Source: Thioploca ingrica
GTDB taxonomy: Bacteria > Pseudomonadota > Gammaproteobacteria > Beggiatoales > Beggiatoaceae
Length of the DNA: 64,000 nucleotides
Assembly (NCBI GenBank): GCA_000828835.1
Contig: AP014633.1
Coordinates: 496,001 to 560,000, forward strand
Reading direction: 5' to 3'
The translations under genes were made by a program, and so were the position numbers. Below, piece after piece: positions 25,415 to 33,867 of this stretch (its first letter is position 1; each line of letters opens with the position of its first letter). Under the pieces are notes generated by a model. That model was not told the DNA's origin, did not search any database, and was given only the letters and a program-made list of their open reading frames with translations.

Positions 25415-28168
25415 TTATTCTAAATAAAATTGTTGACGTTGTGTTGGCGTCAGTTGACCTGGAGCCAGTGTATGAGCGTAGTCAATTAAAGTTTGAGTCG
25501 CCGCAAACACCGGCCACAGACGAGCGGTTTTATCCTCAGAAGCGGTGAGAATATGCTGACCATCTGGACTAAAGCGGGCTTGTGTGACCGCATCTTCATG
25601 TCCGGAGAGGATGGCAATCACTTTCCCACTGTCAATATGCCATAACCGGGCGGTGTTATCGCGCGAAGCCGTTAAAAGATATTGACCGTTAGGACTGAAA
25701 TTAACGTCTACCACTGAATTGTGATGACCCTCTAATTGAGCGAGTTGTTCACCGGTGCTGGCTTTCCACAAGCGAATCGTTTTATCATCCGAAACGGTAA
25801 CAACACGTCGTCCTTCGGAATCAAAAATCGCCTGATTGACTGATTCAGTATGACCTTTCAGAACGACTAGTTGTTTACCGGTATAAGCTTCCCAAATATA
25901 AGCTGTATTTTTATCCCAGCCATTGGCGAGCGTGAGTATTTTCTGATTATCCGGACTAAAAACAGCATAATAAACTGAATCTTTATGTCCTTCTAAAACC
26001 ACTAATGGTTTCCCACTGCTGACTTCCCACAACCGAGCGGTTTTATCACGAGAGGCTGTGACTAAACGCTGACCATCCGGACTGAAAGCCGCATAATTCA
26101 CTTTATCTTGATGACCTTCCAGGACAGCCAATGGTTTACCACTGCTGACTTCCCACAATCGAGCGGTTTTATCATCAGCAACGGTAACCAAGCTGTGACC
26201 ATCTGGGCTGAAAGCGACGTAATTTACTTCCGCTTGATGTCCTTCAAATACAACAAGTTGCTTACCGCTGTTGGCTTCCCACAAGCGGACGGTTTTATCA
26301 CTCAAAGCGGCGACTATTTTTTGACCATCTGGACTGAAAGTCACGTACTTAATCGAACCTTCTGGTGGAGAAAATTCATTTAATAAACTCCCGCTAGCAG
26401 TTAACCATACCCGAATGGTTTGGTTATCAGCACTCAGCAGCCATTGATTATTGGAATTAACTGCAATGTGGTTAACACCTTGTTTATGCCCAGAAAGTAC
26501 CACCACTCGGTTGTCATTATCTAACTTCCATAGGCGAGCGGTGTTATCGCGAGCAGCAGAAATGATATATTGGCCATTGGAACTAAAAGTAACTTGTTCA
26601 ATGCTCCCTTCATGCCCAGCCAGTACACTAATAAGTTTGCCACTATAAGGATTCCAAAGACGCAGCGTTTTATCAGCAGAAGCGGTTAATAGATATTGAT
26701 CGTCAGGGCTTAATGCGATTTGCCAAATTTCACCTTCATGCCCAGATAATACAGCCAGTGGCATTCCAGTGTTCACTGCCCAAATTCGTGCGGTTTTATC
26801 GCGAGAGGCTGTGATCACCCGCTGCCCATCCCGACTGAAGAGCGCGTCAGTTACTTCACCATCATGTCCGCTCAATACCGCGAGCAATTTACCCGTCTCT
26901 ACTTGCCATAATCGGGCGGTTTTATCTGCGGAAGCGGTAATGAGTTGCTTGCCATCTGGGCTAAAAGCAGCTTTAGTGACCACATTTTCATGCCCAGTCA
27001 ATAAAGCAATTTGTTTACCGTCATTGACTTGCCAGAGGCGTGCGGTTTTATCTTCTGAAGTGGTCACGATTTGCTGACCATCCGGACTGAAAGTGGCGAA
27101 TAAAACTGGCCAATCATGCTGTAATCCTAAAATCGCTTTACCGGTATTGATGTCCCATACTTGAGCAGTACCATCTAATGAGGCGGTAACTAGGTGTTGA
27201 TTATCCGGACTGAAAGCCACTTGTGTTAATCCCAGTTGATGCCCTTCTAATACCTGCAATGGTTTGCCGCTATGGGCATCCCAAACCCGAGCGGTTTTAT
27301 CGTAAGACGCAGTAACTATCCATCGCCCGTCAGGGCTGAAAGCAGCCGCAGTAATTTTTTTCTGATGTCCATTTAATGCCGTGATGAGTTTACCACTGTT
27401 CACTTCCCATAAACGCGCCGTGTTATCCCAAGCAGTCGTGATGACACGTTGGTTATCTGGGCTAAAAGCCACCTGGCTGATCACGTTTTCATGTCCAGAC
27501 AATACTTGATATTCATGGAAAAGGGATTGAACAACCGCATTATAGAGTTGAGTTTCTGCTTCAGGGAGATAAGGTCGATTGGGCTGGGCTATCGTTTTAG
27601 GCAGGGCTTCCAAAGCGAGCAAAATGCTATTCGTTTGATATCCCGCTTGGCTTTGCTGTCGCGCTAACTCCGCTAATAGTAAAGATTGAGTACGTAAAGT
27701 TTGATTTTTTTGGGTTTCGAGGTCTTGTTGGGCTTGCTCTAAAGGCGTTTTTCCGGCGGGGCTTTGAACTGGAACTACCGTTGTTACGGGAATTTGGGAT
27801 ACTGCGGCTGCAATTTTATCGGTTTGCTTCACTTCCAAGATGAATAACAAGCCAAAACCAATAATGACCAATATAATTAACAGGAGCATAGAACCTAAAA
27901 TGGCTTGCTGTAACCATCGTGCTTGTTTTTGTTGTTGACTCTGATAGGCGGTTTCACTTTCGATTAACAAACGTTCTTCTTCTTCAGATAGGGCTTCCGG
28001 TGGCAACCATTGGCGGATTTTCTGTAAATGTGCTGCATTTAACAGCGTACCAGAGCGGTTCCAGTCTTCCAAACCGCGCTTTAAAGTATATTGTGCTAAA
28101 CCCCGTTCTAGGGTTTCTTGCGCTTGCCGCCGTTGTTCTTCGTACTCTTCATACCATTCTGTGTGCAT
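25415..28168 (-). CDS. Membrane-anchored 16-repeat WD40 protein, NTPase-less nSTAND-like
   Basis: A 917-residue protein. Residues 1-85 are cytoplasmic and helical (LKRGLEDWNRSGTLLNA, then WLPPEALSEEEERLLIES). One membrane segment follows (about 90-113), then a coiled-coil stretch (about 140-180), then sixteen WD40 repeats from about residue 215 to the end (LSGHExxVxxxxFSPDGQxx...DKTARLWxVxxGK), enough for two propellers. The juxtamembrane head strongly resembles the segment found between the NTPase and the membrane helix in large cyanobacterial nSTAND-WD40 receptors, but the NACHT/AAA part is absent. A GGAG ribosome site lies within the 19-base gap after hepT. The topology suggests the propellers face the periplasm, like the secreted caspase encoded next. 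Confidence 0.9.
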   Translation of the reverse strand: MHTEWYEEYEEQRRQAQETLERGLAQYTLKRGLEDWNRSGTLLNAAHLQKIRQWLPPEALSEEEERLLIESETAYQSQQQKQARWLQQAILGSMLLLIILVIIGFGLLFILEVKQTDKIAAAVSQIPVTTVVPVQSPAGKTPLEQAQQDLETQKNQTLRTQSLLLAELARQQSQAGYQTNSILLALEALPKTIAQPNRPYLPEAETQLYNAVVQSLFHEYQVLSGHENVISQVAFSPDNQRVITTAWDNTARLWEVNSGKLITALNGHQKKITAAAFSPDGRWIVTASYDKTARVWDAHSGKPLQVLEGHQLGLTQVAFSPDNQHLVTASLDGTAQVWDINTGKAILGLQHDWPVLFATFSPDGQQIVTTSEDKTARLWQVNDGKQIALLTGHENVVTKAAFSPDGKQLITASADKTARLWQVETGKLLAVLSGHDGEVTDALFSRDGQRVITASRDKTARIWAVNTGMPLAVLSGHEGEIWQIALSPDDQYLLTASADKTLRLWNPYSGKLISVLAGHEGSIEQVTFSSNGQYIISAARDNTARLWKLDNDNRVVVLSGHKQGVNHIAVNSNNQWLLSADNQTIRVWLTASGSLLNEFSPPEGSIKYVTFSPDGQKIVAALSDKTVRLWEANSGKQLVVFEGHQAEVNYVAFSPDGHSLVTVADDKTARLWEVSSGKPLAVLEGHQDKVNYAAFSPDGQRLVTASRDKTARLWEVSSGKPLVVLEGHKDSVYYAVFSPDNQKILTLANGWDKNTAYIWEAYTGKQLVVLKGHTESVNQAIFDSEGRRVVTVSDDKTIRLWKASTGEQLAQLEGHHNSVVDVNFSPNGQYLLTASRDNTARLWHIDSGKVIAILSGHEDAVTQARFSPDGQHILTASEDKTARLWPVFAATQTLIDYAHTLAPGQLTPTQRQQFYLE

Positions 28169-28187
28169 TTTTTTCTCCAGAATAAAG

Positions 28188-28637
28188 TCAATCAGTTAGA
28201 TATTGGCTACTATAGCGATGAACACGTTCTACTGCATCAAAAAGTGGCGGGCAATAATGCAGCACTTCGGTAAATATCGTTAACATGGCGTTAGGGTTAT
28301 ATTCATGTGCAATTTGATTCCTTAATTCACGAATTTCGACAAATCTATCGGCATCAGCAATTAATCCTTTTTTCTCCGCTCGATTAATACGATCTCTGAT
28401 GGTACCTGATTCATCTAAATCCAGTTGGTCAATCAGTCTAAATAGCTTTTGAATCAGCAAATCACTTAGGCGTGCAAACCGACTGGTGAGTGACTCAAAA
28501 TGTTCGAGTTCCTCAAGGGTGTAACTGGCTTTGCCGACAATCGCTTGGCAACGTTCATAAGAATAACGCAAATGTTCTCTAGCTTTATCCATTAATTCGA
28601 GTTCGGCTTGTAATAATAATAGCCGGTTAGGGTTCAT
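28188..28637 (-). CDS. hepT: HepT-like HEPN-domain toxin (type VII TA)
   Basis: A 149-residue all-helical HEPN protein. It contains RNQIAHEY near residue 108, a perfect R-x4-H-x-Y motif: in the characterised HepT family the Arg and His form the ribonuclease site and the Tyr is the residue AMP-modified by MntA. The ATG overlaps the stop of the nucleotidyltransferase gene by four bases (ATGA), the usual translational coupling. It reads on into the WD40 gene after 19 bases, so the toxin sits in an operon with a propeller protein and a caspase, which is not the usual setting. Confidence 0.88.
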   Translation of the reverse strand: MNPNRLLLLQAELELMDKAREHLRYSYERCQAIVGKASYTLEELEHFESLTSRFARLSDLLIQKLFRLIDQLDLDESGTIRDRINRAEKKGLIADADRFVEIRELRNQIAHEYNPNAMLTIFTEVLHYCPPLFDAVERVHRYSSQYLTD

Positions 28638-28918
28638 AATAATACCGCTTCTGCTAGCACTAATTGAACAAAGGGATCTGCGGAAGTTTCCGGAGCAATT
28701 ATCAAATCAATTTTTTGTTCACCTATGAGTTCATAAAGTTTAAGTTTAATTTGTCTTTGTGCAGTGAACCCTAAATGGGTTGATAACACCAGTAGATCGA
28801 TATCACCGCCTTTTTTATTATCATCAACTCGTGAACCAAACAGATAAACCTGTGCTTGGGGATCAAGCTGATAAATCGTTTGCTTAATCAAATGCCGATC
28901 TTGAGAACTAAGACGCAT
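28634..28918 (-). CDS. mntA: MntA-like minimal nucleotidyltransferase antitoxin
   Basis: A 94-residue minimal nucleotidyltransferase. LFGSRVDDNKKGGDIDLLV near residues 26-44 gives the GS-x9-DxD signature, and KIDLIIAP supplies the third acidic residue. In characterised type VII pairs this enzyme transfers AMP to the tyrosine of the HepT R-x4-H-x-Y motif and so silences it. The start chosen is ATG 28918 (MRLSSQDRHLIK); an upstream TTG at 28945 would add nine residues with no support. It is the first gene of the four-gene minus-strand cluster. Confidence 0.88.
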   Translation of the reverse strand: MRLSSQDRHLIKQTIYQLDPQAQVYLFGSRVDDNKKGGDIDLLVLSTHLGFTAQRQIKLKLYELIGEQKIDLIIAPETSADPFVQLVLAEAVLL

Positions 28919-28945
28919 ATTTTTATTAAAATCAGATAATAACAA

Positions 28946-29132
28946 ACCGTCTCGCCATTAACGCCAAATAAACGTTCCAGGGCATCAAAAGTAACAATGG
29001 ATTTATTATATTAGATTTAGTTTAGGTAAAAAATAAATCATTTAAGCATAAATTTTGGTATGTACTATAATGATATTAGTCCTGTCGCAACTTCTTAAGG
29101 AGGGGCTGCGGGTGATTGGGTAAGGTAAGTTA
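28946..29132. other. Intergenic segment upstream of divergent TA loci
   Basis: This segment separates the minus-strand mntA cluster from the plus-strand leader copy and VapC pair. It contains an AT-rich stretch at 28995-29070 suitable for the mntA promoter. No gene is supported; the codons just left of 28970 seem not to be coding. Confidence 0.35.
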
Positions 29133-29292
29133 GGAAGATAGCTGAAAAAAATCTCTTCCGACCGCTTGACTTTCAAATTACCGCAGGATGACAATAACTT
29201 CTGCTGATTTATAACGACTATTATATTATATAGAGGAACTTATTATGAACATTCATGACGGTAGGAAAACAAGCCGATATGCTAATGAGTAA
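29133..29292 (+). repeat. Leader repeat, copy 1, with a 15-codon remnant of the metalloprotease start
   Basis: This stretch matches 30027-30180 over about 140 bases with few changes, including TTCCGACCGCTTGACTTTCA and the ribosome site and start TAGAGGAACTTATT-ATG. The start at 29245 opens MNIHDGRKTSRYANE and then a TAA at 29290-29292, whereas copy 2 opens MTIHHGRKKSRAS and runs on for 1228 codons. The two copies lie 899 bases apart and bracket the antitoxin-toxin pair. Copy 1 is therefore a duplicated or orphaned promoter-leader with a decapitated reading frame. Confidence 0.8.
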
Positions 29293-29319
29293 CTAAACAG
29301 AAGGCCATTACATTATACC

Positions 29320-29574
29320 ATGCTAACCAAAAACCTTGATCTCACCGAAGCCCAGCAGCAATTTCCCGAAATCATTTCGTGGGTGAAAACCGGAATCGAA
29401 GTAATCCTTTACGAAAATAATCAGCCCCTAATCCGATTAACTCCCATGGCTATTCAATCGCTAGCGGCTGATGAACCCTTGTCACCACGCGTGTTAGGAT
29501 TACATGAAGGACAAGGTTGGATAAGTGATGATTTTAAAGAGCCTTTACCAGATGAATTTTGGTTAGGAACCTGA
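29320..29574 (+). CDS. Phd/YefM-like antitoxin
   Basis: An 84-residue protein opening with LDLTEAQQQFPEIISWVKTG, which is the DNA-binding Phd/YefM pattern, then EVILYENNQPLIRLTP, the usual beta-hairpin. The C-terminal 30 residues (GWISDDFKEPLPDEFWLGT) match the toxin-binding tail seen in antitoxins paired with PIN toxins. The stop codon overlaps the toxin start (TGATG). It should repress its own operon and neutralise the toxin downstream. Confidence 0.85.
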   Translation: MLTKNLDLTEAQQQFPEIISWVKTGIEVILYENNQPLIRLTPMAIQSLAADEPLSPRVLGLHEGQGWISDDFKEPLPDEFWLGT

Positions 29575-29963
29575 TGAACAAGTTATTATTAGATACTCAT
29601 ACCTTCCTGTGGATGGATCTGGAATCGAATCAACTGTTATCCAGAGCAAAAAGCCTCTTGCAAGAGAGATCCAATCGCTTACTGGTAAGTGTGGTAAGTA
29701 TTTGGGAGATAGTAATCAAACTGCAATTAGGCAAATTAAAACTCCAATACTCACTAACTGAATTGATTGAAAGTCAGAAACAAATCAACCATATTGATAT
29801 TTTACCGATCACTTTAGATCACGTTTTAGCCTTACCAAAGTTACCCAATCATCATAAGGATCCTTTTGATCGATTGCTCATTGCTCAAGCGATAGTGGAA
29901 CAAGCCGCCTTAATAAGCAATGATGCTTTATTAGCCAAGTATTCAGTAGAGGTAATTTGGTAA
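29574..29963 (+). CDS. VapC-type PIN-domain toxin
   Basis: A 129-residue PIN ribonuclease. The acidic residues are in place: LLLDTHTFLWM at the start, VSIWEIVIKLQLGKL with the second acid near residue 42, DPFDRLLIAQA near 96-106, and a final aspartate in ISNDALL. This subgroup usually pairs with Phd-like antitoxins. The start at 29574 overlaps the antitoxin stop by one base; an earlier in-frame start at 29559 is less likely. The pair lies between two copies of a leader sequence. Confidence 0.9.
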   Translation: MNKLLLDTHTFLWMDLESNQLLSRAKSLLQERSNRLLVSVVSIWEIVIKLQLGKLKLQYSLTELIESQKQINHIDILPITLDHVLALPKLPNHHKDPFDRLLIAQAIVEQAALISNDALLAKYSVEVIW

Positions 29964-30026
29964 CAAAATTGTCGGTCGGGTAGTGTTGAGCCAGCGTTGG
30001 TTAGCCAGCCTATGCCGACACTTGGG

Positions 30027-30180
30027 AAGGAAGAGGACTGAATAAAAAATTTATTCCGACCGCTTGACTTTCAAATGACCGCAGGAAGACAATAACTTCC
30101 TACTTATTTATAACGACTATTATATTATGTAGAGGAACTTATTATGACAATTCATCACGGTAGGAAAAAAAGCAGAGCAT
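30027..30180 (+). repeat. Leader repeat, copy 2, in front of the metalloprotease gene
   Basis: This is the second copy of the 140-base leader that is also found at 29133-29292. It includes the untranslated region, the ribosome site AGAGGAA and the first dozen codons of the secreted protein gene. Conservation spans both the untranslated leader and the codons, which points to a physical duplication rather than independent conservation of a promoter. Confidence 0.8.
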
Positions 30181-33100
30181 CTCTTGCTCAGTTCTTCTTT
30201 CCCCTATTTTCAATCTTTACAACTGCCTTATTTGGTTCTTCCGTCTTTGCAGCCACCATTATTACTACAATAGATAGTGAAGGAGATGTTGGTTTTGGCC
30301 CTTCCCTTGTTCTCAATAATAACGATAATCCAATCATCAGCTATCTCGATAAAACTAATAGTAATTTAAAAGTAGCCGTGTGTGGTGATACTACTTGTAC
30401 TATTAATAATACACTTACTTCAGTAGCAGTAGGAAATGTTGATTGGTATTCTTCCATTAAGTTAAATGCTCAAGGCTATCCAGTCATCAGTTACCTTGAT
30501 AAAACCAGTAATAACCTTAAACTAGCTGTGTGTGGCAATGTGATTTGCACCGTTAACAATAGTTTCAACCCCATAAATAATGCAGGAGAGAGTGGTGCCT
30601 ATTCTTCACTTACTCTTAATAATCAAGGCTATCCTGTCATCAGTTATATTGGTGTCGACAGTAAACTTAAATTAGCCGTTTGTGGAAATGCAACTTGCAC
30701 TGTTAACAATACACTTGTAAATCTTGGAGAAACTATCGGTTGGTATTTATCTCTCATCCTCGATAATCAAAACAGTCCCGTCATTAGTTACTATAGCGGT
30801 AATAGTCTCAAGTTAGCTAAGTGTAGTGACAGTATTTGTTCTACCAAGGAATTTAATATAATAGATAGTGTAGGGGATGTTGGCGATTCTTCTTCCATCA
30901 TTCTTAACAAGCAGGGTTACCCGGTTATCAGCTATTTTGATAAAACCAATAAGGACCTCAAATTAGCCATATGTGGTAATACTACTTGTACGGCAAATAA
31001 TACGCTTACTATAGTCGACGACGCTGGAGGAGCTGATATGACCGGAGCGGGTGGATTCACCTCTCTAGCTCTCAATAGCCAGGGTTATCCAGTTATTAGC
31101 TATTTTGATATAGACAATGGTGATCTTAAATTAGCTGTGTGTGGTAATGTTACTTGCACTATTAATACACTCACTACGGTGGATAGTACAGGAATCGTGG
31201 GTCGATATTCCTCCTTAGCACTTAATAGTCAAGGTAATCCGGTTATCGGCTATTACGATACAACCAACCAAGACTTAAAATTAGCCGTATGTGATAATCC
31301 TACCTGTTCCCCATTACCAGAAATAGACCTCCAAGGAAATAATATTTCCATTCCGAATGGAGACACCACCCCAATGGTCACCGATAACACCGATTTTGGT
31401 TCAGTTAATATTGGAGACGCTCCGACTAACACTTTTACTATCTTAAATATCGGGGTAAGAACTTTAAATCTAACGAAGGTGAGTTTATCGGGGAGCGGAT
31501 GTGAGCCATTTTCGATGATACTACCGACTTCCCTTAACCTTGAGCCAAACGAGTCTACTACTTTCCAAGTCACTTTTGCTCCAACCAGCGAAAGTACATT
31601 TAATTGCACGGTTAATATTGACAATAATGATAGTGACGAAAATCCCTATACATTTGCTTTAACCGGTAAAGGACAATCGACGCCGCCTATTCCATCACCC
31701 CCTCCAGCCCAGCCTTTACCCCCCACTATGAACCTCACCATCAACTTTGGCGGAACTGGTCATGGTCATGTCACCACTGATCCCAGTGGAATCGATTGTG
31801 ATAGCAACCAAGCTAAATGTTCCCATTCTGTTGATACCGCCAGTTGGATTAAACTGATTCCCACCGCAGCGGCTAATTCTAAATTTACGGGCTGGGGCGG
31901 TTTCCAAAGTGATTGCGATAATGGTGAATTGTTTATGAGCGGCTTTCGTTCTTGTACCGCGAATTTTGAGCTATTACGTTTTCCATTGACGGTAACCACC
32001 GTTGGTCAAGGTAAAGTGAGTAGTAATCCGGCTGGCATTGATTGTAGTCAGTGTGCTCATGATTTTGATACTGGGACAGAAGTGACGTTGACGGCGGTGC
32101 CAGGAGATGGTTGGCAATTTAAAGAGTGGAGTGGTGCTTGTGACAAGGCTGGTCATGTTAAAATAAACGTAAACAGACAATGCCAAGCTATTTTTGATAA
32201 AATAGTCTACTATTCTTACCCCCTCACCATTAAGCCAATGGCAGTAACTTCATGCAGCGAGGGAAATGGTACTCAATTTAATCCAAAATCTCGTCCGATG
32301 AGGGGTTCTGTTAAGTGGAGCTTTATTCTTTGTCGATTCCAAGACAGTGAAACACCACCCCGAGATGTAAATTACTACTGCAATATGCTGGTACGAGAAA
32401 AAACCGGAGGTATTGCCGATTACTGGCATGACATCTCCTATAACAATTTGGATACTAAAGGTTCAATTGTTGCTGGTTGGTATACGATACCCATGACCGT
32501 ACAGCGGGGACGAGAGATTGGACGTTGGGATAAAGTTAATGCTTGTCGGGATGCTGCGCGTACCGCAGTGGTTAACCCTTATACACCGCCTTCTGATCAT
32601 CGAGTTGGTATCATTACTTACCCTGATGTAGATATGTTTGGGTGGAATGGTGGAGCATTTCTACCCTATCAAGTTGATGTCGGGGGAGTCGCACATGAAG
32701 CTGGTCATGGTATTGGGCTTAATCATTCATTTTCTAATGATCCCAGTTACCGTAACGCCGATTGGGCCCAGATCGGAGAATATGACGATCCTTGGGATGT
32801 CATGAGTTGGGGCAATGCATTCCGTGTCCCAACGCCATTTGGAGATGGCCCGGTGGGATTGACAGGATTTCATCTAGACCGCATGGGTTGGTTACCCCGA
32901 CCGCGGATCATCACCTTCGGTGCTAACGGTGTAGGCAATGCTACACTCACTTTAGCTGCCATCAATCATCCAGAAACCCCAGGTCCCTTGTTGGTACGTA
33001 TTCCTTTTGACCCGGCTGATTTACAGCGGCATTATACCGTGGAATTCCGCCGTAAAATTCGATGGGATGCTGGGATACCTGGAGATATTGTGCTTATTCA

Positions 33101-33830
33101 TGAGATCCAGCGCCACGACGACGGTGTCTATTATGCTCACTTGGTCTATCAATTTTCTCCAAACAAACAACCTGCAAGGTCTCTTCTTGCTAATGGAGTA
33201 ACTATTCGGGTCGATAGTATCAACGCGTCTAGCAACACAGCGACAGTGACAATTACCAACGAAATAGTCAATCGCTGTGTCATGGGTTATGTTTGGCGTG
33301 AGGCCAACACCATAGATAAAGTATGCGTCACACCAACAATCCGTACCCAAACCCGTGAAGAGAATCGCTTGGCAGCGAGTCGTCGTAGCCCCACCGGGGG
33401 CCCTTATGGCCCAGACACTTGCAAGCCGAGCTTCGTTTGGCGGGAAGCCTTTTCAGGGGATCATGTTTGTGTGCCACCGGCCTCTAGAACACAGGCGCGA
33501 CAAGATAATGGAGAAGATCCGAATCGGCGTAATCCGGCTCGTTTTGCTTATGGGCCAAATAGTTGCAAACCGGGATACGTTTGGCGTGAAGCAGATAACT
33601 GGGATTGGGTGTGTGTGACACCAGAAGTGCGCGCTCAAACCAGGATAGACAACACCCTAGCAACTTCACGGCGTAGTCCAACAGGTGGATCTTATGGTAC
33701 AGATACTTGTTTAGCAGGTTTTGTTTGGCGGGAGGCATTTCCTAATGATCATGTTTGTGTTCGACCGGAAACGAGAACCCAGGCACGCAATGATAATGCT
33801 CAAGCCGGAACAAGATTACTTGTTCCTTAA
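30144..33830 (+). CDS. Secreted multidomain zinc metalloprotease-like protein
   Basis: A 1228-residue exported protein. A signal peptide ends near Ala36. Seven repeats with PVISYxD and LKLAVCGNxTCT (about residues 45-395) probably form a seven-bladed propeller. A choice-of-anchor/ASPM-SPD2-Hydin-like domain (about 415-512) and two InlB-B-type repeats (about 530-690) follow. Next is a peptidase-like region with HEAGHGIGLNH (His851, Glu852, His855, His861), an intact zincin zinc motif, followed by WDVMSWGN, which resembles a Met-turn. Four C-terminal repeats (GYVWREA, VCVTP, SRRSPTGG) end it. It likely acts at the cell surface or outside the cell. The next gene, 37 bases on, is another exported protein. 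Confidence 0.85.
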   Translation: MTIHHGRKKSRASLAQFFFPLFSIFTTALFGSSVFAATIITTIDSEGDVGFGPSLVLNNNDNPIISYLDKTNSNLKVAVCGDTTCTINNTLTSVAVGNVDWYSSIKLNAQGYPVISYLDKTSNNLKLAVCGNVICTVNNSFNPINNAGESGAYSSLTLNNQGYPVISYIGVDSKLKLAVCGNATCTVNNTLVNLGETIGWYLSLILDNQNSPVISYYSGNSLKLAKCSDSICSTKEFNIIDSVGDVGDSSSIILNKQGYPVISYFDKTNKDLKLAICGNTTCTANNTLTIVDDAGGADMTGAGGFTSLALNSQGYPVISYFDIDNGDLKLAVCGNVTCTINTLTTVDSTGIVGRYSSLALNSQGNPVIGYYDTTNQDLKLAVCDNPTCSPLPEIDLQGNNISIPNGDTTPMVTDNTDFGSVNIGDAPTNTFTILNIGVRTLNLTKVSLSGSGCEPFSMILPTSLNLEPNESTTFQVTFAPTSESTFNCTVNIDNNDSDENPYTFALTGKGQSTPPIPSPPPAQPLPPTMNLTINFGGTGHGHVTTDPSGIDCDSNQAKCSHSVDTASWIKLIPTAAANSKFTGWGGFQSDCDNGELFMSGFRSCTANFELLRFPLTVTTVGQGKVSSNPAGIDCSQCAHDFDTGTEVTLTAVPGDGWQFKEWSGACDKAGHVKINVNRQCQAIFDKIVYYSYPLTIKPMAVTSCSEGNGTQFNPKSRPMRGSVKWSFILCRFQDSETPPRDVNYYCNMLVREKTGGIADYWHDISYNNLDTKGSIVAGWYTIPMTVQRGREIGRWDKVNACRDAARTAVVNPYTPPSDHRVGIITYPDVDMFGWNGGAFLPYQVDVGGVAHEAGHGIGLNHSFSNDPSYRNADWAQIGEYDDPWDVMSWGNAFRVPTPFGDGPVGLTGFHLDRMGWLPRPRIITFGANGVGNATLTLAAINHPETPGPLLVRIPFDPADLQRHYTVEFRRKIRWDAGIPGDIVLIHEIQRHDDGVYYAHLVYQFSPNKQPARSLLANGVTIRVDSINASSNTATVTITNEIVNRCVMGYVWREANTIDKVCVTPTIRTQTREENRLAASRRSPTGGPYGPDTCKPSFVWREAFSGDHVCVPPASRTQARQDNGEDPNRRNPARFAYGPNSCKPGYVWREADNWDWVCVTPEVRAQTRIDNTLATSRRSPTGGSYGTDTCLAGFVWREAFPNDHVCVRPETRTQARNDNAQAGTRLLVP

Positions 33831-33867
33831 TATACCTGAAGCTTAACTTAACAATGAGGAGGCTCTT

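Noticed and set aside
29133-30180. Integron cassette with attC sites around the VapC pair
   Set aside because: The flanking repeats are direct copies of a gene leader, not imperfect palindromes with attC core sites, and no integrase is near.
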